DNA of 64,000 bases, taken from assembly GCF_040529185.1 (NCBI RefSeq), contig NZ_CP159510.1, forward strand, positions 1,178,001 through 1,242,000. The letters run 5' to 3'. The translations under genes and the position numbers were made by a program. Below the pieces are notes generated by a model. It saw only the letters and a list, made by a program, of their open reading frames with translations, was not told the DNA's origin and searched no databases. Each line of letters begins with the position of its first letter. Within the stretch, counting starts at the first letter, position 1. Shown in pieces: positions 1 to 7,477 of the stretch. Origin of the DNA: Sporolactobacillus sp. Y61 (GTDB lineage Bacteria; Bacillota; Bacilli; Bacillales; Sporolactobacillaceae).

Positions 1-409
1 GACGCAGCAGGACGCGCAGCTGGCGCTTTTTGGCTTCAAGAATGGCGTTCTTCAGCAGACCCCGGCCAGGCGTTGCCGGACCGACATAGACGCGGGTCGG
101 GGTAGCGCCATCCGTATAAATCGGGAAGCTGACTCCGACACTGTTTGCTCCGAGCTTCACCACATAGTCAAGATTTTGTCTGATGCGTTCCCTGATGAAG
201 GCGTCACCGGCCTTGTCAGCGTGAAGATAAATCTGCACGCCCTTCTGGAACATGCCTTCTTTCCATGGATTCTCGACAACGGCTGCAGGAGGTGCTTTCA
301 CCGGCTTTTCATGCGTGTCAGATCCCCTTTCTGTCGGTTGATGCGACGGGCTGCAGCCACTGAGCAGTACGGTGACTGACAAAATAATCGTCACGAAGAT
401 TTTCTGCAT
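1..409 (-). CDS. Lipoprotein with TIM-barrel glycosidase-like domain (5' part; gene runs off the window start)
   Basis: Reading leftward from an ATG at 409, the frame stays open to the window edge (about 136 residues). It begins with a lipoprotein signal peptide ending in the lipobox LLSGC, so the mature protein should be anchored outside the membrane by Cys-19. After a short Pro/Lys linker the sequence KGVQIYLHADKAG...LDYVVKLGANSVGVSFPIY and a following stretch ending LEAKKRQLRVLLR resemble the first beta/alpha units of GH113/GH5-like TIM barrels (pattern: Gly-Ala-Asn-Ser-Val, then Ala-Arg/Lys-x-x-Gly/Gln-Leu-x-Val-Leu). An in-frame ATG at 421 is an alternative start, and neither has a strong ribosome binding site. 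The glycosidase assignment is inference from the visible N-terminal third; the catalytic acids would lie beyond the window. Confidence 0.65.
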   Translation of the reverse strand, partial: MQKIFVTIILSVTVLLSGCSPSHQPTERGSDTHEKPVKAPPAAVVENPWKEGMFQKGVQIYLHADKAGDAFIRERIRQNLDYVVKLGANSVGVSFPIYTDGATPTRVYVGPATPGRGLLKNAILEAKKRQLRVLLR

Positions 410-1451
410 GTCCTGAACCATCCCTGGCCGATTTTTTGAAGCATCATTTCGTGCGTGAGTCATTAAGACTAGATCTATCTGATGCTTGGAAAGCAGAGAT
501 TATGCCTGAAAAATCTCAAAGGGAGTGATTTAAGGAGGAAGGTGTGGGACAGACCGGGCAGAGGTGGTGGGGTTGGTGAGTTTTAGAACTCACTGATTAT
601 TGGCAGTTACGGTTCTATCGTAGATTATCGGGGAAATTTACCCCAATATGAAAAATACTTAGGGAGGTGACCTGGGATCCGCTCTTATCGGTTGGGAGAT
701 CCGGTTAAGCGCCTGATCAGATGAATAGACGGAAAAATTCCGCTTACTCAAGGAATAAATTTAACAATAGTTAAAATAGACGGAGAGATTCCGCCTATTG
801 ACTCAGAAGACGGGAAAATGGAGCTTTTTGCCGGGCATAACCGGAAAAACTCCGCTTATATACCGCCTCGAAAAGCGTTCCGTTCTCCCCTAATCGGAAA
901 ATCTCCGCTTATTTTACTTTTTGCTCTAAGGGCAAAACGTCTTATATACAAGAAAGCGGTATGAAAGCCCTTGCAATATGGGGCGATTTGGTATAGCAGG
1001 ATGTCGCCTATAACAATAGGGGTAACATCTATTGTTTCTATATGGAAACCGGTGAAAGACGGGAGGTCTGTGGCGGCTTTGAAAAGGATCACAATACGCT
1101 GAAGAAGATTTGCCCGGCCAGGAAGGTAAACCTTGACAATCTGGAAAAGTTGTGCCGCTTAGATTGTCGTGATGAAAAAAAGCAACATCGCAAAAAACTC
1201 TTTTCAGATATGAATTGCCCCAATGATTTTAGTATACTGGATTTAAGGACCTGAATACATCTTCATATCAAATGGCTCAAAATATTGACAGTAGCTGAAT
1301 TGAAGGCGCTTCTGATATGACGATGGCCGTATCCTGGTTATTGCGTCTGTTACTTGTTTTACAGGCGGCTATTTCCAGAATCCTGTTTGTATGGTACGTA
1401 ATGATAAGCTGCAGGAATTCCTGGTTATTGATTGATCTATGTTGCGTTAAA
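410..1451. other. Long gene-poor intergenic region
   Basis: I see no convincing gene here. Open frames at 856-1092 (-) and 1042-1254 (+) lack recognisable family features and overlap each other. The region contains the palindromic repeat cluster described separately (727-914) and otherwise unremarkable sequence. Confidence 0.5.
727..914. repeat. Cluster of four imperfect-palindrome intergenic repeats
   Basis: Four related units occur with the core CGGAAAAATTCCGCTTA (variants CGGAGAGATTCCGCCTATT, CGGAAAAACTCCGCTTATA and CGGAAAATCTCCGCTTATT), starting at about 731, 781, 843 and 895. Each core is an imperfect palindrome (CGGAA/TTCCG). A degenerate fifth unit may lie at about 809. Two units are preceded by ATAGA. 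Spacing is 50-62 bp and not constant, and there is no cas gene, so this is not a CRISPR array. Similar short palindromic intergenic repeats are common in Bacillales genomes. Confidence 0.7.
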
Positions 1452-1466
1452 TGTAAGTATCTTACA
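1452..1466. promoter_or_regulatory. Inverted repeat (probable operator) upstream of the iminopeptidase stub
   Basis: TGTAAG-TAT-CTTACA is a perfect 6-bp inverted repeat with a 3-bp spacer, 25 bp upstream of the ATG at 1492. Such sites typically bind a dimeric regulator. No adjacent regulator gene remains to assign it to. Confidence 0.4.
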
Positions 1467-1491
1467 TGAAACTTGAAAAGGGGTGGATTAC

Positions 1492-1677
1492 ATGGTCAGT
1501 CAAGGTTCTCACATCATTGAAATTGATGGCGGTTTTCATGTTTGGACGCGTAAAGCAGGCGACAGTCCGATTAAGGTGTTGCTGCTGCATGGCGGTCCCG
1601 GGATGACACACGAATATCTGGAGCCGTTTGAGGACGCGCTGCCTCCGAAAGGGGTCGAAATCTATTTTTATGATTAG
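1492..1677 (+). pseudogene. Proline iminopeptidase N-terminal stub
   Basis: The start is ATG 1492, preceded by AAAAGGGGTGG at good spacing; an in-frame GTG at 1483 overlaps the ribosome binding site and is less likely. The product is about 61 residues and includes VLLLHGGPGM, the HGGPG oxyanion-hole motif of proline iminopeptidases (alpha/beta hydrolases, normally about 290-300 aa), and breaks at EIYFYD where the family continues with Q-L-G-S. The frame stops at a TAG right at the left end of the TnpB element. The rest of the gene is not found to the right of the element (4705 onward), so the 3' part was deleted or moved. It carries no catalytic Ser, Asp or His and is non-functional. Confidence 0.8.
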
Positions 1678-1688
1678 CCGAGAACACT

Positions 1689-1708
1689 CGTGACTTCAGT
1701 CATGAGAT
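1689..1708. repeat. Left-end hairpin of the TnpB element
   Basis: CTCGTGAC-TTCA-GTCATGAG forms an 8-bp stem (one G-T pair) with a 4-nt loop, typical of the subterminal hairpins recognised by IS200/IS605 transposases. It overlaps the 3' end of the RHH gene. Confidence 0.65.
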
Positions 1709-1851
1709 GAATCGGCGTATCTTTTCAATACTGTAATCACTAAATTGTTAAATGATCTGTTTTGTTCTTTGGCTATTTGTTCCAACTCTTTCTTTAAGTC
1801 TTTCTCAATGGTCAATAGTGTTCTTGTTTTGTTACTTGCTATCGTACCCAT
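1696..1851 (-). CDS. Ribbon-helix-helix (Arc/CopG-like) protein of the TnpB element
   Basis: This is a 51-residue protein beginning MGTIASNKTRTLLTIEKDLK and ending KRYADSSHD. The order beta-strand (TRTLLTI), helix (EKDLKKELEQIAKEQ), turn (NRSFNN) and helix (LVITVLKRYA) is the Arc/MetJ/CopG fold. An excellent ribosome binding site (GAGGTG) lies 6 nt upstream of the ATG. Small RHH proteins accompany tnpB in many Bacillota IS605/IS1341-type elements; autoregulation or repression of the element is the probable role (inference). It was originally divergent from tnpB, and the shared promoter region is now split by the IS256-family insertion. Its stop codon lies inside the left-end hairpin. Confidence 0.75.
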   Translation of the reverse strand: MGTIASNKTRTLLTIEKDLKKELEQIAKEQNRSFNNLVITVLKRYADSSHD

Positions 1852-1984
1852 ATCATTTCACCTCGTGATTATAATAACATTTAATCATAATGTTTACAAG
1901 ACAATAACATCATGATATATTATAGTTAAAGAAAAGGTCAAGTCTTTTTTTATGTGTAAATTATCTCAGCCAGGATAGGGTTGA

Positions 1985-3217
1985 TTATCCTGGATAAATG
2001 GCTGTCACTTTACTGGAATTAGCCACTTTGGGTTGTTTCGCTTTCCAGTCAAAATAGTCATCCATTCTCAGGTAGCGCCGGCCGTTCGACCACTTTTCGT
2101 CCTGCTCCATGAGAACAGAACCCATGAGGCGGATGATTGACTCGCGGTTAGGAAAAATACGAATGACCTGCTCCCGACGGCGAAATTCTTCATTGAGGCG
2201 CTCCATACCGTTTGTCGTTCGCAGGCGGCGACGATACGGCTCCGGAAGTGAAAGGACTGCAGTGACATCATCAAAAGCCTCCTCCACCATTTCAGTCACT
2301 TTAGACGCTTTCTCCTGATAAGTATCCAGAAAAGACTGAAGGAGCGTACGAGCGGTTTCGATGTCTGGGGCGTGCAGAATCGCTTTTACCTGTTCAGCTC
2401 CTTCTCGCTGTAAATCATCTGGGAACCGATCGTTTACGTTGCGCAGAAAGTGAGCCTGGCACCGTTGCCATGTGGCTCCCTGAAACGCTTTTTGAACGGC
2501 ACCGACGAGACCCCCATGATCATCACTGACAATCACATCGACGCCCTTCAGACCACGAGACTTCAGCCAATCGAAATAGTTCTTCCACGCCTCCGTGCTT
2601 TCGCTGTCATCGACTTTCAGACCCAGAATCATGCGATACCCTTTCTCGTTGACGCCATAACTAATCAATACACCACGAGAACGAACACGGCCATTTTCAC
2701 GCACCTTTGTATAAATCGCATCAACAAACAGAAACGGATAGCTGCCCTCCAGAGGGCGGTCATTCCAGCCATGGACCAGTGGATCCAGATGTCCGCAAAG
2801 ATCCGATACGGTCGACTTCGAGAAGTCTGTGCCGCAAAGCTCTTCAGTGATGTGACTGACACGGCGTGTTGAAACCCCATTGATGACCATTTCCATCAAA
2901 GACAAAACGAGCGCTTGTTCACTGCGCTGATAGCGTTTAAAGAGATCGGTTGAAAAATGACCGTTGCGTAGTCGAGGAACGTTCAGCGAAAGCTTGCCCA
3001 CACGGGTCGTTAGTTGGTGGGGATAGGAGCCGTTTCGGTAATCGGTCCGGGCCTCACTACGTTCATATTTTTCGGCTTTCAGTTGCTCACTGGCCTGCGC
3101 CTGAAGTACTTGATCTAAAATCGCCTCCAAAAGGGCATTCATGCCAGATTCTTTTGAATCGCCAAGAAATAATTGATGCAAAAGTTGTTCATCTAGAGTA
3201 ATCTGTAGTTGAGCCAT
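1985..3217 (-). CDS. IS256-family (Mutator-type) transposase
   Basis: This 410-residue protein is full length for the family. Visible DDE elements are D in PFLFVDAIYTKVRENG, D in GVDVIVSDDHGGLVGAVQKA and E in RTTNGMERLNEEFRRR, the last within the conserved N-x-x-E-R-x-N signature. The N-terminal LEAILDQVLQAQASEQL...YRNGSY and the QRCQAHFLRNV motif are also typical. The start ATG 3217 has AAGGAGAG 8 nt upstream. No frameshift or internal stop is seen, so it may be active. Transcription runs opposite to the tnpB that it displaced from its promoter. Confidence 0.95.
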   Translation of the reverse strand: MAQLQITLDEQLLHQLFLGDSKESGMNALLEAILDQVLQAQASEQLKAEKYERSEARTDYRNGSYPHQLTTRVGKLSLNVPRLRNGHFSTDLFKRYQRSEQALVLSLMEMVINGVSTRRVSHITEELCGTDFSKSTVSDLCGHLDPLVHGWNDRPLEGSYPFLFVDAIYTKVRENGRVRSRGVLISYGVNEKGYRMILGLKVDDSESTEAWKNYFDWLKSRGLKGVDVIVSDDHGGLVGAVQKAFQGATWQRCQAHFLRNVNDRFPDDLQREGAEQVKAILHAPDIETARTLLQSFLDTYQEKASKVTEMVEEAFDDVTAVLSLPEPYRRRLRTTNGMERLNEEFRRREQVIRIFPNRESIIRLMGSVLMEQDEKWSNGRRYLRMDDYFDWKAKQPKVANSSKVTAIYPG

Positions 3218-3334
3218 CCCTGAATCTCTCCTTTAGAATTTGGTTTTTGGTTAACTCTATTCTAACTGAGATGATGGGCTCCGGCTCATTTTCTATGAAA
3301 AAAATGACAGAGACGAGAGAGAAATGAAATCCCG

Positions 3335-3376
3335 CTGTTTTTCTGGAGGGGCTGGCCAGCCCCTCCAGAAAAACAG
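3335..3376. repeat. Perfect 42-bp palindrome in the leader of the IS256-family element
   Basis: From CTGTTTTTCTGGAGGGGCTG to its exact complement, the 42 bp read identically on both strands with no loop. It lies inside the element between its right end (3438) and the transposase start (3217). The T-run precedes and the A-run follows the G/C core, opposite to a classical intrinsic terminator, so on RNA it would form a long hairpin without a U-tail. Protection of the transposase from read-through transcription or translation is a reasonable guess. Confidence 0.85.
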
Positions 3377-3461
3377 ATTCCCTGCTCACCATTTTCTCAT
3401 ATTCAGAAACCCTTTTTACACAATTATACGGACTCAACTAAAGAAAAGAGGTGAAACAACA

Positions 3462-4643
3462 ATGGTATTAAAAGGTTTAAAGTTAAGAATATATCCTAAC
3501 AAAGAACAAAAACTTAAAATTAAATTAAACTTTGGCTATAACCGTTTTGTGTGGAATCAGATGTTAAACATGATGATTGAACGATACCGCAACAATCCCG
3601 ACTCTTCTTTTCTTAACGCTTTTGCATTGAATAACATGCTTAAAGCCTTGAAGATTGAGTATCCATGGTTAAATGATGCTGAGAGTACCAGTTTACAATG
3701 TACGAATCATGATCTGGTGGAAGCATATAAAAAGTTTTTCAAAGAACATACCGGTTTTCCAAAGTTTAAATCAAAGAAATATCCGAAACAAAGTTATCAA
3801 TCAAAATGTGTAGGTAAAAACATGAAACAAGTTAATAAACATCATGTTAAATTACCGAAATTAGGAATTATGAGATTCAAAGCAGGAATTAAAATTCCTG
3901 AAAAAATTAAATCAGTAACTGTTCGTCTATCACCAACAGGAAAATATTATGCTGTGCTGCTTGTTGAATATGAAAACCAAACATTCAACAAAACAGGAAG
4001 GCAATTAGGTATTGACCTGGGTGTTGCCGATTTAGTCATTGGATCGGATGGTATTAAGTTCCCTACCATTCGTTTTGACAAAATCTTAGCCAGGAAGAAA
4101 CATTACTGGGAGAAACGGTTAGCTAGACGTAGATTGCAAGCTCAGAAAGAAATCGCATGGGATAAGCATAATAAGGTACTTAATCCCAGATGCCTTGATG
4201 ACTTTAAAAATTATAAAAAAGCCAAATTAATGGTTGCTGAATACAATGAGAAAATGACTAATCAACGCAATGACTATCTCCATAAAATTACAATGCAATT
4301 AGTTAAAGATAATGATGTCATTGTCATAGAAGATTTGAAAGCAAAAAATCTTCTACGCAATCACAAATTATCCAGAGCAATTGTTGATCAATCCTGGCGG
4401 GAAATTAGACGGATGCTTGAATACAAATGTGCATGGTATGGTAAAACATTAGTCATTGTCAATCCCTATAAGACATCACAAATATGCTCGGAATGTGGTT
4501 ATGATGACGGAAAGCATATGTTAGACATAAGGGACTGGACATGCCCTGGCTGTGGGCATCATCACGATAGAGATATTAACGCAGCAAAGAATATTCTTCG
4601 GCTCGGGACGAGCCTTGGTAAAAGAGTTGTGACCTCTGCCTGA
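3462..4643 (+). CDS. tnpB: TnpB, RNA-guided RuvC nuclease
   Basis: The real start is ATG 3462, with AGAGGTG upstream. The frame also reads open further upstream, but that part is IS256-family sequence. The 393-residue product begins MVLKGLKLRIYPNKEQ and has the split RuvC triad: D about 185 in LGIDLGVADL, E about 290 in VIEDLKAKN, and D about 371 in HHDRDINAAKNI. A C4 zinc finger follows the family layout (CSECG...CPGC). All key residues are present, so nuclease function is plausible. Known family role: TnpB with an omega RNA from the element's right end cuts target-matching DNA and helps the element persist. The IS256-family insertion 24 bp upstream probably removed or changed its native promoter. 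Confidence 0.93.
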   Translation: MVLKGLKLRIYPNKEQKLKIKLNFGYNRFVWNQMLNMMIERYRNNPDSSFLNAFALNNMLKALKIEYPWLNDAESTSLQCTNHDLVEAYKKFFKEHTGFPKFKSKKYPKQSYQSKCVGKNMKQVNKHHVKLPKLGIMRFKAGIKIPEKIKSVTVRLSPTGKYYAVLLVEYENQTFNKTGRQLGIDLGVADLVIGSDGIKFPTIRFDKILARKKHYWEKRLARRRLQAQKEIAWDKHNKVLNPRCLDDFKNYKKAKLMVAEYNEKMTNQRNDYLHKITMQLVKDNDVIVIEDLKAKNLLRNHKLSRAIVDQSWREIRRMLEYKCAWYGKTLVIVNPYKTSQICSECGYDDGKHMLDIRDWTCPGCGHHHDRDINAAKNILRLGTSLGKRVVTSA

Positions 4644-4704
4644 ACGTTAGGTAAGTGTGCAATGTTCCCAGAAGCACACGACTTGAGTCGTGTGAGGTTC
4701 ACTC
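4500..4704 (+). ncRNA. Predicted omega RNA (reRNA) region of the TnpB element
   Basis: In IS605-type elements the 3' end of tnpB overlaps a structured guide RNA that ends at the right end of the element, with the guide taken from flanking DNA. Here the tnpB tail, the 30-bp post-stop segment and the right-end hairpin occupy the expected place. The start is approximate. If the element ends near 4704, the guide would begin with about TCCTGAAGTGTTCATC. This is inference from family organisation, not from a detected covariance model. Confidence 0.4.
4675..4694. repeat. Right-end hairpin of the TnpB element
   Basis: CACACGAC-TTGA-GTCGTGTG is a perfect 8-bp stem with a 4-nt loop, 31 bp after the tnpB stop. 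Its loop-side sequence matches that of the left-end hairpin, marking it as the right terminus. Confidence 0.7.
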
Positions 4705-5071
4705 CTGAAGTGTTCATCACATAGCCTGTAGTGGATGGAAGGGCTCTGAATTTGAATGGAAGAATTTCTGATTTTCAGAGGTATTAAACCGATGGGATTC
4801 CGTGTCAGAAAGCATTGTTAATCTGCACAGAAAATAGCGGCGTATGTGATATATATTGACAGGCTATGTGTTATCATTTAATATATTATATATTGATCAA
4901 TATTTATAAATTTTCAGACATAATGTGTTTCTTCTCAATACCTCCAGATCATAAAAGGTAAGCGAGCTTTTGACTTTTCAGCAACTTCTTTCAGCCGGTA
5001 ATTTCTGAATATAGGTTCTATTGTCAATTTATATATAAAACAAAATAATATCAGGGGGGAAAACGGCTTTT
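4705..5071. other. Intergenic leader of the amino acid transporter operon
   Basis: No gene is seen. The segment between the TnpB element and the binding-protein gene is AT-rich and contains the promoter at 4856-4884, then a leader of about 190 nt with no riboswitch I can recognise. The sequence immediately right of the element does not continue the iminopeptidase gene. Confidence 0.5.
4856..4884 (+). promoter_or_regulatory. Sigma-A promoter of the amino acid ABC operon
   Basis: TTGACA, a 17-bp spacer and TAATAT form a near-consensus sigma-A promoter about 190 bp upstream of the substrate-binding protein gene. Confidence 0.65.
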
Positions 5072-6145
5072 ATGAGGAAGAAAAATACGCTGTTCACACT
5101 GGTTGCGGGAATGTTTCTAATTCTGGGATTCGTTCTGGCAGGATGTTCGTCATCGGACACCAATAATTCCAAAGGCGGAGGCGGAAGCAGCAAAGGAAAG
5201 ATCCTGGCGGCTGTTAAGGATAGAGGAAAAGTCGTTGTGGGTGTCAATAACGCGCTTCCCGGTTTTGGTTACGTGAATGAAGAAGGAAAATATGAAGGAT
5301 TTGACGTAGACTTCGGGAAAGCACTTGCAGCAGCAATATTCGATGACCCGGACGCCATTGAATTCCGTCCGCTCTCCGCAGATGAGCGGTTTACCGCGTT
5401 GCAGTCCGGAGATATTGATGTGCTGATTCGAAATACAACCTGGACAACGAGCCGTGATACGGACAATGGTGCCAATTTTGGTCCCGTTACATTCTATGAT
5501 GGGCAGGGCATCATGGTGCCTAAAAAAAGCGGGATCAAAAGCCTTAAAGATCTGGAGGGCGCCCGGATTGGTGTCCAGACCGGTACCACAACTGAACTGA
5601 ATCTTGCTGACCAGTTCCGGAAACTGGGCATTAAGTACGAACCGGTTGTCTTTAACGATGCCGACTCCCTCGTGACTGCCTATGAGAAGGGCAGTGTCGA
5701 TGCCTGGACGACCGACAAATCCGGGCTCGTATCCAGACAGTCCACACTGTCGGATCCGAATGAACACGTGATTCTTGATGCAACACTTTCTAAAGAACCG
5801 CTTGGTCCGTCGGTTGCTCAGGGCGATGATCAGTGGTACGACATCGTAACGTGGGTGACTTATGCGACGATGGAAGCTGAAGAACTGGGCATTAATTCGA
5901 AGAACGTCGATGATTTCAAGGGCAGCAAGGATCCGGTTGTCCGCCGCTTGCTCGGTGCTGAAGGCGGTCTCGGCAAGATGCTGGGACTTACCGATGATTT
6001 TGCCTATCGGGTGATCAAGCACGTCGGCAACTACTCAGAAATTTATAATCGTAATCTTGGACCTGATACCGTATTCCATCTGGAGAGAGGTCAGAACGAG
6101 AGCTGGACAAATGGCGGGCTACTCTATTCGCCTCCTTTCCGGTAA
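5072..6145 (+). CDS. Polar amino acid ABC transporter substrate-binding lipoprotein (AapJ-like)
   Basis: This 357-residue protein begins with a lipoprotein signal peptide ending LVLAGC and a Ser/Gly linker, then a family-3 solute-binding fold: GKVVVGVNNALPGFGYVNEEG, GFDVDFGKALAAA, FRPLSADERFTALQSGDIDVL and LEGARIGVQTGTTTELNLA. This pattern matches the general L-amino acid (Aap/Bzt) binding proteins. It is the first gene of an operon with two large permeases and an ATPase (6292-9559). The start ATG follows a GGGGGG-rich ribosome binding site. The substrate cannot be fixed from sequence; Aap systems take up Glu, Asp, Gln and others. Confidence 0.9.
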   Translation: MRKKNTLFTLVAGMFLILGFVLAGCSSSDTNNSKGGGGSSKGKILAAVKDRGKVVVGVNNALPGFGYVNEEGKYEGFDVDFGKALAAAIFDDPDAIEFRPLSADERFTALQSGDIDVLIRNTTWTTSRDTDNGANFGPVTFYDGQGIMVPKKSGIKSLKDLEGARIGVQTGTTTELNLADQFRKLGIKYEPVVFNDADSLVTAYEKGSVDAWTTDKSGLVSRQSTLSDPNEHVILDATLSKEPLGPSVAQGDDQWYDIVTWVTYATMEAEELGINSKNVDDFKGSKDPVVRRLLGAEGGLGKMLGLTDDFAYRVIKHVGNYSEIYNRNLGPDTVFHLERGQNESWTNGGLLYSPPFR

Positions 6146-6166
6146 TGCTGCCAGAACTCTCGATAG

Positions 6167-6220
6167 AAAGGAGGACCTGCCGTTTTCGTCAACATCACGG
6201 CCAGGTCCTTTCCTTTATTT
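6167..6220 (+). terminator. Intercistronic hairpin / partial terminator after the binding-protein gene
   Basis: AAAGGAGGACCTG pairs with CAGGTCCTTTCCTTT around a loop of about 22 nt, followed by a short T-rich stretch. Such hairpins between a binding-protein gene and its permease genes usually lower downstream expression and stabilise the upstream message, giving excess binding protein. Confidence 0.6.
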
Positions 6221-6291
6221 CAGAAAACAGGTGGAATGATTAAAGATCACGCCTGTCAGAAGTCTCAGATGAGTCAGAGAGGTGATTGAAA

Positions 6292-7470
6292 TTGGCGAAG
6301 AAAGCAAAGGTGGAGACGTCGACTCCCTTCTGGAGAGATAATCGAATCATTCCAATTTTACTGCAGACTGGCTTTGCCGTGGCTGTTGTTCTTGCGGCCT
6401 GGTATTTAATCAGTAATGCAATCAGTGGACTCAGGGCACAGGGGCTTAATCTCGGGCTTGGTTTCCTTCAGAATGCAGCATCCTTCACCATTGAAGAATC
6501 AATGATAGATTTTCAGCCTACGGATACATACTTGCGCGCCATTCTGGTCGGGATCTTAAATACACTTAAAGTTGCTGTGATTGGCATTGCTCTGACCACG
6601 ATCCTTGGCGTGCTGATCGGTATCGGACGGCTGTCGGACAACTGGCTGGTGAGAAAAATCTGCGGTATGTATGTTGAAATCATCCGCAACACCCCGCTGC
6701 TTGTCCAAATGGTGATCTGGTATTTTGCCGTTTTCCTGCAGTTGCCGAAAATCGAAAACAGCATGCATATCGGACCGGTCTACCTGAATAACAGAGGAGC
6801 CGCCATTCCCTGGTTCCAACCGCATTCGGGAACTCTGGTCTGGATGATTTTTCTTGTGGCAGGCATCATCGCAGCCTTATTCCTCTGGAAGTTTCTTCTG
6901 CGCGCGCAGGAACGCGTTGGAAAAAGAAAATATCCGCTGCTCTGGGCTATGGGATCCTTGCTTGTTGCTGTGCTGATCCCTCTCCTTCTGACGCAGAGCG
7001 GCCCGTTCACGGTTGACAATCCGGAGATGGGCAAGTTCAATTTTGAGGGCGGATATCTTGTCTCTGCAAACTTTATGGCGGTCCTGATCGCGCTCGTTGT
7101 CTATACAGCATCCTATATCGCAGAAATCGTCCGGGCCGGCATTCAGTCCGTTTCAGCGGGCCAGCGGGAAGCAGCAAGGGCTCTTGGATTGAAGAGCTCG
7201 ACGACGATGCGGCTTGTTGTGCTGCCGCAGGCTTTCCGTGTGATTGTGCCACCGATGACCAATCAATATCTGAATCTGACGAAAAATTCGAGTCTGGCCA
7301 TCGCCGTCGGATATCGTGATATTGTGTCCATTGCCAATCCGATCATGAGCCAGACCGGACATGTTGTTGAGATGATCACAATTATGATCCTTGTCTACTT
7401 AATTATCAGCATCATTACATCGATACTGATGAACCTGTTTAATAAAAAAACGCAGATCGTTGAGAGGTGA
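6292..7470 (+). CDS. Amino acid ABC transporter permease (AapQ-like)
   Basis: The preferred start is TTG 6292 (MAKKAKVETS...), which has AGAGGTG 7 nt upstream; the in-frame TTG at 6286 is too close to that site. The product of about 392 residues has multiple membrane segments and a long central insertion typical of AapQ, with the HisM/GlnP-type EAA loop SAGQREAARALGLKSSTTMRLVVLPQAFRVIVPP near the C-terminus. The N-terminal EIIRNTPLLVQMVIWY motif is also conserved. It forms the transport channel with the next gene, 7 bp downstream. Confidence 0.92.
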   Translation: MAKKAKVETSTPFWRDNRIIPILLQTGFAVAVVLAAWYLISNAISGLRAQGLNLGLGFLQNAASFTIEESMIDFQPTDTYLRAILVGILNTLKVAVIGIALTTILGVLIGIGRLSDNWLVRKICGMYVEIIRNTPLLVQMVIWYFAVFLQLPKIENSMHIGPVYLNNRGAAIPWFQPHSGTLVWMIFLVAGIIAALFLWKFLLRAQERVGKRKYPLLWAMGSLLVAVLIPLLLTQSGPFTVDNPEMGKFNFEGGYLVSANFMAVLIALVVYTASYIAEIVRAGIQSVSAGQREAARALGLKSSTTMRLVVLPQAFRVIVPPMTNQYLNLTKNSSLAIAVGYRDIVSIANPIMSQTGHVVEMITIMILVYLIISIITSILMNLFNKKTQIVER

Positions 7471-7477
7471 GACGGAT

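Larger units (their letters stand above)
1937..3438 (-). mobile_element. IS256-family insertion sequence, apparently intact
   Basis: Imperfect terminal inverted repeats (left GTCAAGTC...TATGTGTAAA; right, read inward, GTTGAGTC...TTGTGTAAA) flank a full-length transposase. The sequence TAAAGAAAAG occurs immediately outside both ends (1927-1936 and 3439-3448), consistent with the 8-9 bp target duplication of this family plus a chance extra base or two. Insertion was 24 bp upstream of the tnpB start. The intact transposase and matching duplication suggest a recent event. Confidence 0.8.
1680..4704. mobile_element. IS200/IS605-superfamily (IS1341-like) element: RHH protein + TnpB, interrupted by an IS256-family element
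   Basis: The element is bounded by end hairpins at about 1689-1708 and 4675-4694 that share the loop-side sequence ACTT(C/G)AGTC. It contains a small ribbon-helix-helix gene on the minus strand and tnpB on the plus strand, and has no TnpA (Y1) transposase, so it is non-autonomous for transposition unless TnpA is supplied in trans. About 1.5 kb of the span (1937-3438) is a later IS256-family insertion, leaving a core element of about 1.5 kb. The exact ends cannot be fixed without an empty-site comparison. Confidence 0.75.

Noticed and set aside
727-914. Palindromic repeats as a CRISPR array
   Set aside because: Units are short and degenerate, spacing varies from 50 to 62 bp, and no cas genes are present.
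856-1254. Overlapping open frames on both strands (78 and 70 codons) in the first intergenic region
   Set aside because: No homologous family recognised, no clear ribosome binding sites, and they overlap the repeat cluster.
3324-3461. 46-residue N-terminal extension of TnpB
   Set aside because: It lies in IS256-family sequence including the palindrome; the native start with a good ribosome binding site is ATG 3462 and matches the family N-terminus.
5150-6022. 290-codon open frame on the minus strand opposite the amino acid binding-protein gene
   Set aside because: It is antisense to a clear lipoprotein gene, has no recognisable domain and no ribosome binding site. It is a by-product of codon use.
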